Source of the DNA: Romanomermis culicivorax
Taxonomy: Eukaryota; Nematoda; Enoplea; Mermithida; Mermithidae
DNA length: 64,000 nucleotides
Assembly: GCA_963922205.1 (NCBI GenBank)
Contig: CAWUHX010000015.1
Location: 1,302,001 to 1,366,000, forward strand
Direction: 5' to 3'
This document shows positions 36,401 through 48,400 of this stretch, piece after piece. A program made the position numbers and the translations under genes. A model generated the notes under the pieces. It was not told where the DNA came from. It was given only the letters and a program-made list of their open reading frames with translations, and did no database searches. The stretch's first letter is position 1, and each line of letters starts with the position of its first letter.

Positions 36401-39400
36401 CTATAGATTTCCCTCGAAATCAACTTCACAGTTTTGAAGTCTTCCTCTTTAAGTGGTGAAATGCGCTCAGCTTACATCATCAACGCACAAGACTTGTTGA
36501 ACGCCGTTTGCGAACAAGACCCGGCCAGCTCGAAAATGTCCGGTCTGCTGGTCGGGTGTACGGTCGACGTGGCCAGCGGCCATTTGACATTCACAGCCAA
36601 CGAGAAGGAAATCGACTATTTCGCCATTGTGCCTCCCGACACTCTACTATATCCGGCCGTTTTCGTTGCTCCGACTTGCAAAGAAGCAGTACAATTCGAG
36701 CTTGGTCGCATAAAAGTCAGGGTTACTGTAAATTATTTCTAACCTATTTTTCCAAACAATGCGAAAGAGTTGGCACACTCGGAAATTTTTCTATAGTTTT
36801 CCAATTTTTTCCAATTAAAGGTCAACTCAAACTTTGGAACGCAGATGAAATCTAAAAGAGTTTTGAACAGCTCTCAACAAGATCTATCGACTGATAGAAC
36901 ATTTTGAATCATGAATATTAGATGCTTATGCAAGTTCAAACAGTCACTCATTGTTTAAAGCATTTTTTTCTGCTTGATCTCCCAAATTAGTGCAAAATTC
37001 TGGCTGATTCATAGCCTATTATGTCATAATTTCATCCTAATGAACACACTGCATAGCATCGTAATATCTACAAACAAAACGTTCTTTTGCAGTACACTCT
37101 ACCCTTATCGGCCATATTGTTCAAAAGCCAGAAGAAAAACCCGCAACCGCAATGCCCACCCCGACTCAGGGTTCAAACGTGTAAGCCTTATGTTTGGTCC
37201 CGGGTTCCCGACGAGTGCCTTCGTGTCAGTGCCTTGAAATTATCCGACATTCGAGGTTGGAGTGTCTTGTGCAATGATCCAGGTGAGCACAGTCTATTGT
37301 GCCCTGTTATGAAAAGCATTCCTATTGATCCCTAAATATGACCCGAAGCATTGCTCGGATGCAATTTTTCCCTTTTTAATAACTTTCTTGCGGTATGGAT
37401 AACACTGCAGTCCAAAATTTAAATCAAAACAATACTATAAAAAAAATTTTTAAAGGGTTTTGAAAAAAAACTTTTTCATTTGTGATATATTTTCTTACAT
37501 AACAAATTGATGTGTGAATACCATAGCTTCATGAATTTTGTTCAAAAGTATACAGATGAGTCAGCAACAGTATACATAAAATTCATCGACCTTGTGTTTA
37601 ACGTTGGTTTTGGACAGATCACTAGAGTTGATTTTTTTAAGAAAGCAAGGATTTATTTTTGAAAAGTGCGGCCCAACACAAGGTGTCTCTGAATCAGCAC
37701 AAGCGAAATTTCAATGAGATGATCTTTACGAATAATAGATGACACCCGAAAAGATATTATCCGTATCTTTCAATGAAGACAGCTGCGCCAATATTTTCGC
37801 ATGAAACTGATTTTTAGCTTTACTACATCGATGTTAAGTTCGTAATTTGTTAGAAAGTGATTATTTCTGACTATATTTCTTGCTGTCGCTGTAGCATGGC
37901 GAATATTTGACAGTTTTCCACTATTTTTGTACGAGGTACACAGACTTGTTGACAGCTTACATGATAGGAGTGGGCCGGTTGTTGCATATTGCATGAGTAA
38001 TGTTTCAAATAAAAAGATTGCAAATTTTTGTGCTTACTTTCCCTTTTTTTGTTGGCAACCCAGCATCTGCAATGATTTATGCGCTGCCGTGGAATGAACT
38101 AAATGCATTATCTCCTCATTGCGAAATATTGTTGTTACTGCAATATGCAAATATGATTTTCAAATTTTGTACATGCGCGTATCTGTCTGTATCCCGACGT
38201 TCGGACTCCCATTCCTTTTATTTTCAATCTATAGGTAGGAAGCTCTTAACGAATTCTGTAGCCAGTATAAAATGAGTTACTACCAACGACATGCCAAGTT
38301 ACGGCCAGAGAAACTGGGAATTTTGCACCGGAATTTGTAATTTTTTGATTTGATCAGTTACTGCACACGCAACAGGCAACAACCAATATGCTTCAATCAT
38401 CTAGATTAAAGAGCAACAAATCTGTGTGTCCCGTGAAGACGACTGTGCAAACCCGTCAAATATTCGTCAAGCTATAGCAAAAGTAAGAAATATAGTCCCA
38501 CTTCATAATTGTCTAAATTCTGAAGCAACTTTACATTCATGTAGTGAAACGAAAAATCAGTTTTATGCAAAACTTTGACACAATTATGTTCAGCGAAACA
38601 AACTGAATGATATATATTACTTCAATTATTGAATTGGTTAGACCAGTTCATTAAAATTTTGCTTGCTCTCATTTAGACTCACCCTGTATAATCAACATAG
38701 CTTTCTTATAGCTTACTACCGTACTCCGATGCCGTTTATGGCTGTACAATTTAGACTGAAATGTGGAAAATATAACAACTTTGTCATGAGAAACTTTCTA
38801 ATAGCTACAGTTTTTCAATGTTTGAATACCGTATGGTATCAATTTCTCGTGATTTTTGACATGATGTGCCGCCATTTCGGTAGAAGAATCTACTGTAGAA
38901 ATATTTCTTGATGCTTTGCTGAAATGGCGTGTTAACATTCTTTTTACTGAGAATGTTATCACTTTTTCTCCAAAAAATCAACGTGAGTTATCTGTCCTGA
39001 GCCAAAATTAGACATACGCCAGTATGTTTAATTTTGGCTCAGGATAAACACTAGTATAAAGTGTAAACTGTAGTGTAAACTATTGTTGGCACCTGATTAC
39101 TACTGGACAAAAATTCATGAAGCTATCGTATTTACTTAACAATAGATATATAATGAAGGAAAATGCAGCAAAATTGAAATCGTGAACTTCTGATTTTCAG
39201 TTTTCTGTTATGCAAAAAATTCACGTTTACACGCAAAGTCAACTTCAGTTTCGTTATCTGCGTCAATAACTACCCTACATTTCTTTTTTTGAGGTATAGT
39301 TTGTTTTGACCTATCGCAACTCTCTAATAGAGAAGGTAGATTTTCACATTTTATGGAATAAATCGTTCTTATACCAAAATCTTATTGAAACATATAAACT

Positions 39401-42400
39401 AATGTTCTTACAGTAATATGATTAGTTGAATGTCAGATAACTTGAAGCAATTGTTTGTTAAAGCGGTTTTAAGTGTGTACATGCCGGTTACATTGCGATA
39501 AGGCCTTCATTTTCAAATGAGCCCCGAAATATAAAATAATTCGAAGAAACCGAGCAGACAATAAACCTGCATCGTAGGCATGTCCATCTTAATGCCACAG
39601 TCAAGTCGAGAAAAAAAAGTGTCTGTATACGCAAATGGTTTATTATTTGCATGAACATCTTTCTGACGTTCATTTGAAAAAGACAGACTATGAAACTCCT
39701 TTTGAGTGGCGAAGGACCTATAAGTTTATTTGGGTTATTGAAGGAAATTTTCAGCAGTTCTGTTTGCCGCTGATTTATGGAAAAATTCTTCCATTGATTA
39801 CAGTAATAAGTTTACTATATAGTTCTTTAGTATTGAACTTCTAGAATCGCCGAATCGATTATTTCAAACTGAATGAAGCACAAAATATCCAACAACGCGA
39901 CATTCTTTCTTTTTCTAAAAAACGATCATTGCAGTTAAGCTTCTTTCTATCAGGATTTTGGGTGAAACCGCTGATAAATTATTTTCTTGCTTTGCTCAGG
40001 AGAGTTGCCCATTATCTTCTACGCATTTACTACTTCTCAGGTAGTCACCATATAGCGTCTTCTAATGAATAACGAATTTAAGTCGCTATTCTACACGTCG
40101 GATAAAAAGGTCTGCTAATGAACGGATATTTATACTTCATCACCAAACTTCAAATCGTTGCCACCAAAAAAATGAGACTCGCTGTTTTTCGTAGTGCCTT
40201 GATTTTTTCATTTTGCTTTCATTAGTGAAAATGATGTCCGTTTTTGTTCCCGAACGCGACGAGAGTTACGACGCCATGGAACTGATAGAACAACCTTTGT
40301 ACTTGCGATTCCACGAACAGACCCTGCGTTTGTATTGTTCGTTGGCGGCTCAAGGCAATCAGAAAGTGGCGCACATTTTATGTCGGCACGTCGACGAACA
40401 ACAATTGCTGTACATGTTGTCTTGCGAAAGTGAGAAAAAATATTCACTGATCAAAAAGTGCGATTTTTCTGTTTCTTGCGATTATTGTAAATAGTTTAAA
40501 GTATTACTACAGTATAATGTTCTCATATTACTGTAGTGACAATAGCAAACTGATAATTTATTTGTATCAACTGTCTCGTCCGGACCTATTAATTACGTTT
40601 CTGCTTTTATCTCAGACTCTGCTGGGCCTCTGAGGAACGGCTTCTACGATTTGTTAATAGCCATTCACTTGGATACGCACGCCACGGCAATGGAAGGCAC
40701 GTCAAGGGAGTACGTCGTGCCATTGACCAAAGCATTGCACAACAAGAAAAACATTTTGGACGAATTGGACGACGGCTACCCGGTCATTTTGGGACCTTGT
40801 TTTGGGTTGAAACCTCAAGTGGCCTACAGCGATGTAAAGGATAAGTGAGTAAAATATGCAAAATGGATAGAAAATATTCCCGTGGATTTCCATGAATGTC
40901 ATGCGATTGTTCACGACTTGCCTGATTTCTATTTTCGATTGCTCGGTCGCTAATGTGATACTAAATTTTAAATTTTTTTGTTCTTACCGTTGATCTTCTC
41001 CATTCTAAAGAATAACTAAAGAAATGGAAACGACGCTGAAACCACCGAAATTTAATTTCGTTCGTTTGAAATCCAGTTTAATGGAATGTCTAACTGACGC
41101 CACGTACAGGGCTGTGACCAATTGCAGGGATTTGATCGGCGGAGACACATTCTATCATTTTCAGTATGGAATATTTTATCAGTCATTTTGGAGAATATTC
41201 TATTAAAGCATTAATTCTGTTTTAAATTTCAGACCATTGCTTAAACTGTTCAATAAGCTGTTGATCATCGGTTCGTTGAACGACGACGATTTACGCCATT
41301 TTCTAGCCTTGTTAGACCCCGTTACTTTCAGCTGCAAGCAAAACACTGTCATGAGTGAGTTTGATTCTTGTGGCTCGTGACCGAAAACTTACTAATATTC
41401 TTGAACAAAGATTTAATTTGATCAATTCGTATTTTTTGTGATAGTTCAGTCTTGAAACTTGATTTTACGATCTGCAAATCCGTAGGCAGAACAATACAAT
41501 TGCTTTAAAATTCCCATGTGGCCTCCCAAGTTTATAGTATAAGGGAAATTACGCTAAGTCTAGTTTGTCAGCTTGCGAAAGATTATAAAACATTTTCTGA
41601 GCGTAGAACATCTCATTAATCCTTTCATACACGAGAGATTTCCTTCATTTTGTATTGTTTTGTTGAATATTTCCCTGATTTTTTCATTTATTGCCTTGCA
41701 GTAGTTGATGTGGTCATTATTTTTTCTTGTTAAACTTACTTCTGATTTTTTCTTTTCCTTCAATCCATATTGAGGAATGTTGATCAAAAAATTGATACTG
41801 CTGTACAATGTTTTCGCTTAAATTTTTCGTACATTCTTGATCATTGCTGGAATAATGCTTTCTGGAATGAATTTCAGGCAACTGTCACAAAGGATTGATG
41901 CAGCTTCAACTCGACGAAGCTGTGAAATGCCAACTTTGCTGCGTATTGAACCATTTATGCGACGTTGAATTGAGGCACAGAATTGAATCAATAGTAGCGT
42001 TTGCCGAGGGATTTGTTGGCGAAGCACAAAGAGTAAGTAAAACTGTGGATTTCGAAGTGGAGTTCAATCAGAAATGTTCTGAATGTCCTAAACGTGAAAT
42101 CTGAGTGAGTATTCGAACTACATATGCAGGACTTGAATTGTTAAAGTTCTAAGAGAGACCACGCGATTTTTCTATCTTTCGCAGCATTGCTTCCGATGAT
42201 CGAAAGTTTGGAAAGATTAGCATGCAGCTTCCAGTAAAATTTGCAATAATAAATTAGTAGCCATACGGACTGAATGATGAAACGTGATCTGCAGGGATCC
42301 CTGGCTCCCTGGAGTGTGATCTTAACGTAGGTAAATTTTATATCGTAGCAGGCCAGATTAGCGCGTCTAAGCACCCTTGACCTAGGGCCTTGAGGGTATG

Positions 42401-45400
42401 AACGTGTCCTCAAGCAGCCTATGAAACAGGAATTCAGAAAGATAGCAGGCAATTTATATCTTCTAGATCATGCTTCTTTTTGCGATTTCAACAAATAATG
42501 ACCAAAATTATCATTCTCTGAAATGATTATTCACAATAGTCTACGGGAAGAAGAAAGCTGCAGTAGGAAAGTAATAAACGAATTTGCAAGGAGACATGCA
42601 TGGAAAAAATTTTTCAGCTAGTGTCTGATGTGCAGACACGTTTTCTCAACAACGGCATCATTTAGTCAAGTGATATAAATCAACTAAATAATAAGTATAA
42701 TACCTGAATGCATAGCAATGATATTTCAATAACAAATCTTTTGTAGAAATCATTTCAGAACAATAAAAATGAATCTGGCATGTGCTTTCAAAAATATAGA
42801 TTGATGAATTCGTGAGCTGAAATTAAAAATGAACACACACACACACAAATATCAGAAAATGACAATCATTCATTTGTGCATGATAGAACATCTGTGTTTC
42901 TTCATTCAAGTTCTGTCCGGAATGAAAAATTCGACTCGAAAAATTTCCAGGGTTGGATTGCAGTTTTTTAGGCTGATGGTGCAGAGATTTTTAGGAAGTA
43001 GGTTTAGCCCCTATCTGCATGCTTGAATAAGTTAAAGACAGTTTTTGTTCTATCTCTGACAGTTGTGAGTTAGAGTCCCAGCTCTTTCCTCTTGTTCTGA
43101 CAGACTCTTTGAAGGATGTCTCCCGCAATTTGGTTGAGGTTGACTCCCACCATTCGCCCCAGCCTACGCTTCATCGTTGTTCCATCAACTTTCATCAATA
43201 GCGTGTTTGGATGTATCATTTCCAGTGCGCTGTTCACTTGGAAGACAGTTTTTCGGTAATAATATTTTCTTTATAGGATCAGCTCAGAAGATACATTGAC
43301 GTCAAACAATCGGACATGGGGCCAGCCGAAGCGGCCCGAAAAACGAAGGAGTTTAGATGCCCGCCGAAAGATCAGGTATTGTATCAGTTGAATAGCTTTA
43401 ATCGTGTAGTGCCAGATTGAAGACGATAGTCTAAAATGATATACTTAGTGCTATAAATTTTCAGTTTTTTCTTTTTTTCAGAAGTTTTCTGAGTTCGAAT
43501 ATTTTTTGCAGATATTTCTTTCAATTTATAGAAGAGCTCAGGGAAATTTAAGAAAAGTCTGATTGGAATGTCCAAGAAAGTTTATTTTGATCAGAATTTC
43601 AAACGTTTTGGTGTCTTCAACAAGGGAATTTTATAGTCTCAAAATTATATACTTTAATTAACGGAATGGTGGATTTAGCTGAAGTTGAATTTCAAATAAA
43701 TTTTCAAAATCCACAAAGTTTTCTTCCGTGTAAAAAAATTGAAAATGTTTGTAGTACTGACTTTGAGGCGCCATTTTCCGCTTCAGTTTGTCTCCTTTCT
43801 ATTTTTCATGGTCACCTTTAATCTTACCAAAACGATTTATAGATTTTTCAATTTATCAAGGCGATGTAACACCAAAGTAAATTATAAAAAGATTAAGGCA
43901 ATCATTACCCTAAATGACTTGATTACTAACTATATTCAATCAGATTTTTCATCATTTTAAGAAAATACCCAAGTTCCTGGTAAATGGCAAGCTTAATTGA
44001 AAACAATACTTTTACTTTTAATAATCAAAATGAATGACTACAAATGGGGAATGCGTCTGTCGAAATGAAGAGTAATAGTTCGGTCATACGTAGGCATTTC
44101 AGAAAACGGACAAAAACCTGAATGGTCACATCAGTCGAGTTCATGATACTATTGCATAAGTCATTTTTCGCTTTACATTTTATATGAACTTTATTCTCTA
44201 CTGGTAATAAAGTTCTATAGTTCCATGTTTGTCTAGTCTGAATCCTTCGAGATGTCTTTCTTTCCAAAAATATTCTTTGAACATCTTCACAATACTGTTT
44301 TGATGAAAATTCAAATATTTGAAACATAATTGAGAAAATAGTAATTTATTTGTAAAACCACAAAAATTTGTATTTAGGCACGAAAATGTGAACAATAAGC
44401 ATCTTTTCAGTCATTATGGGTATCCCTGTGATAGTCATACGATTGGAAGATCTATGTTCATAATTTAGTTAGTCATATGGCCGAAGGTTTTTTAAGGGAC
44501 TGTAAATTCCGTTAAACATTTTTCTTCTAAATTAAATATATATGTATAATATGATCGATTATGTATTCGTATCGAAATCAATGAAATTTCAGATGCTCCG
44601 TTGGCTCGGTTACTATGACAAGGATAACGCCGTCATGGACGAAGAGGGCGAGATTGAAGAATGCCCGATGTCCGAACACTTACAAAACAATTTGCGCCTA
44701 TTCCACGAAACTTTGGTGAAAAAATTGTCGAACAAACCGGCCGAGAATCAAGAATCAGCTGGTTTCACGTTTGTCGACGACGAAAATTGGGTGGACAAAT
44801 TAGCCACAATTTTGGTGCGCGTTCCGCAAATGCCTTTGAATTCAAATAAAGAGAAACAAATCACGGGGACAAGTAGGACTTTGACAATTGTTGAATTTTT
44901 CATTTTTCGGAGTCGAAGAGACTCTTGCAGTAATAGTTTTGACAAGAGCAAGTTAGCACACAAAACTTTTAGAGACTGCATGGGTGACTCACTTGTTGTC
45001 TGCTTTTTATAAAGTGCTTGTAAATTTGAAAATAATTGACACAAATACCGCCTTCAACATCATTTCCAAAAAGCTTTTCCTGCAGGATATTTTTGCACGA
45101 AAAATTGGTAATGCTTAGTTGAATAAGCTGGCAAGTTTCCAGTAATATGTGACCTACGGTATAACAGGCAATCGTGAGAATATGCAATAGTACTTGTTTC
45201 CACTTATATTATTTACGAGGATTTCAAGGAAAATAGACTATATGCTAAATGGTCTGAAGAACGTCTCAATAGCTTTCAAACCAGAAAAGTCAAACTGCTG
45301 ATGTTTTTTAGATCAAGGGCATATAAGTCATGTTTTGACTGTCATGAGAACTGCTGCATTGGTTTGAATTACTACCTTGACTTGCGAAAAGTTGGCCTCT

Positions 45401-48400
45401 TCTGGGTGATTTGCCGCATCCAAAACACGTTATGAAAAAATGAATCGTCGCGAACACATCTTTGAGATAGGCGACGTTTTTATACTCGTCTATGAGCTGT
45501 ACGCCTTGCCATTCGTTTACAGATTATTTATTTTGAAATGACCGATGCAGCGATACGATAAAAGTAAATCCAACACGGAGAGACCATGAAGGTTATTACT
45601 GTGATAAAGTGAAAATTTTTTTCGCCAATGAGCGGCAAACAGAACAACTATACATTTATTTCAATAACCTGGTTGTATGGTCAAAATTTTTCGAGTTGCA
45701 CTGATGTGTGGACTCGTTTTCATCCAAATCAAAGGTGGATAAGTATGATGCTTTTTCAACGAGTTTGGCTTGCCCGCTGTCACTAAGAAATTCAGCGTTA
45801 TTTTACAGTAAATCGCGTGTAAAATTGAGCATACTTTTTTGGTTGTATGCGTTTGTTATTTCAAACTAAATGTCTTCTGTAGAGTGAGTGAAAGTGCCGC
45901 CACAGATAAAAACTATTGAAAATCGCTGTATAATCTGACAAGTAGATTTTTTCAAAAGAAACTTTTGTAGGCAGTCCAGTGGAAGTTGCACATCATGTTG
46001 AAAACATACCAACAAATGTCAAAAACAGCTTCTAGTAATGTCTAATCGGATTCTGTCTCACCCAGATAAGCGCTTGACCCCTCCCAACTTAACAAGTGAC
46101 TTTTCTAGGCGGACCATAAGTTTTCCCCACAAAGCGCTGCGAATTTTAATATCAGTGGATAGATCTGATGGAGGTGTATTCAAAAACATTATTTAAAATG
46201 TGTTTTTATATTTGAATTTAATGACGCTTAAAGTCCGGCTAAAATTTGGTTGGCCTCCACAGCTTTACTGACGATGCATGCTTTAATCTAATGAATGAGT
46301 TATGGGCTTCATATGTCAAAAATAATTTCTTTACTGATTTCCATTTTTTGAAAGAATTCTTATTTTGTAGTCGCCTTCCGAAAAATGATCATATCGAGTT
46401 TGGCACGCTGGGCTCGCGAAAGTTTCATAGAAAGCACTGAATTGGTTCGATCACTTTTCGCTCTTTTACTTCGACAATACAATGGTGTTTCTGAAGTAAA
46501 TAGGCCAAATAGGTAAATTCTAAATTCAGTGTGTGAATTTCTTCTCCGTTCCTTAGATTATCGACGGATTGGGCAATACGTACGTCATACACGACCGTAA
46601 TACGAAAGACGTGGAGACTTTTTTCGTTTATTTGAGTCACGTTCGAACTTTGTTGTCTGTTCAATTCGAATGGGTCGAAGAAGAAATTGTGAAAAAATGT
46701 TTGTGGTGAGTTTGATGGAAAAAGCAAGCATGACATGCGGGATGTTCAAAAAACTTGTATCATGCAGCATTCAGTTGACAATTTTCAAACAATATTATAG
46801 AAGTTTTGACATTGCAGATATATGACGGATTCTACATTTTGATGATCATAGGGTTATAGCACATTGTTTATAGAAACTCAATCGCAGAAAAATGATCTGG
46901 CTAACTTGCGGTATTTTGTAACATGAGCGACGTAGATTGGCATTTTCTTTTGACTGGAACCCAAAGGAATCTTGACTTTTTTGGATTAATCGTAACGATG
47001 CTCAGCTGATTCGGTTTGTTCGATAGTCAAACTACCTCGATCAGCATCGTAAGTCGAGCTATACTTTATTTATTTCCCAATGGTCGATGCAGCGGTAACC
47101 ATAAAATAGGTTAAACTTGATACGCAGTTCTTACGGAGTGGAAAAATTAAAAATATTATAAAAATCATAATACTTGTCTTCTTCTGATAGGGGTAGGATT
47201 GTGTCTGACTCCTGAATGTTATTCGAGAAATTTTTTGACCATTTTATGAGCTTATGGGAGCAGAATTTTAGTCTTTCTGTTTAGCAATCTTGAATAGAAA
47301 GGTTTTTAGATTCATTTTGATGAAAGTTAGCTGAGTAGGCCCTTCGAATTCCCAATCTTACGGGACTTATGGTAGCGAAAAATCTTAAAAATTTGACACA
47401 ACTCTTGTCTTCCAGGTTCATTATGCAGATGCCAGTCTGACTGTATAAATTCGGTCTTAACGAGATCTGTTTTCATTTGGCATAATTGTACTTAGATGAT
47501 CATTGGTTGAAAATTTCTGGTTTTTACTTTCCTCTGTACAATAGGGATAATAAGGTTTTTATTCTAATAATACTATGGTCCATCTAAAATGAAATGATAA
47601 CCCCAGCGAAAGTCAAAGAATTGCTTTCAGTTCAATACGAAATTTTCACTTGTAGTCTGTTTTTCTTGAAATGCTTCTAAATAAAGAAAATGGAAAGCAA
47701 GTAGTATTTCAGGTTTTCACGATTTGCTAATAAACAATATATCATATAGGGCTGGAAATTTGTAAGAATACTAAGCTAACCTTTAACAATTTTTCGAATG
47801 GAAAATTTTACAGTAAGAACTATATGTAAATGACTTGACGACGGTACAAATTTGTGCCGTTTTTCTATTTGGAAGCACTTTATAAAAAACAGACTATAGT
47901 TGAAAATTTGTAGAAAAATTGTAATTTTCTTTACGAGATTGTCGATACCTGACTACTCGAGGAATTCTGATTATTAGCCAGGTTATTGAAATAAAATTTC
48001 AACTGTCCTGATTGCCGCTCACTGACGAACAAATTCTTTCTTTGATTACAGTTAAGCTTTCCAGTTTTTCCCGTATAGAACTTGATCGCTGAATCGATCA
48101 TTTCGAAACGAAAGGAGTATAGACAAGTTTCAAATCTTCCTTGTGAGTCAAACTCCTAACAACAGAACAGCTTATGGACCACATATCGCTTTTCCGAGTT
48201 CAAGCGTTGTGTTCAAGACATCAGGCTTGCACATGTTTCAGTTTATCTTTTCCTTCAAATGAGCCTCTATGATCCAGAACGATGTTTTTGTAAATAAGAA
48301 TCTCACAAGCGTCTGTAGCGATTCACGAAAATTCAAGCCCATTTTAATCAATTGTGTTTTTTTGACTCATTTCTTTCTAATTTTTACTTCCGTTCGTGAC

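Larger units (their letters stand above)
34869..36453 (+). other. Intron 23, 1.6 kb
   Basis: Densely packed with repeats: an expanded family B copy (35065-35576), a full family A copy (35725-35972) and a truncated family B copy (36083-36310). Little unique sequence remains. Confidence 0.75.
37283..40225 (+). other. Intron 25, 2.9 kb
   Basis: Holds a near-perfect short hairpin at 38996-39043, a family C MITE at 39496-39682 and a family B fragment at 39722-39883. From 37283 to 38990 I see no element or nested gene. Confidence 0.7.
44873..46370 (+). other. Intron 32, 1.5 kb
   Basis: Holds a family A MITE (44997-45243) and a full family B MITE (45522-45880). No nested gene. Confidence 0.75.
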
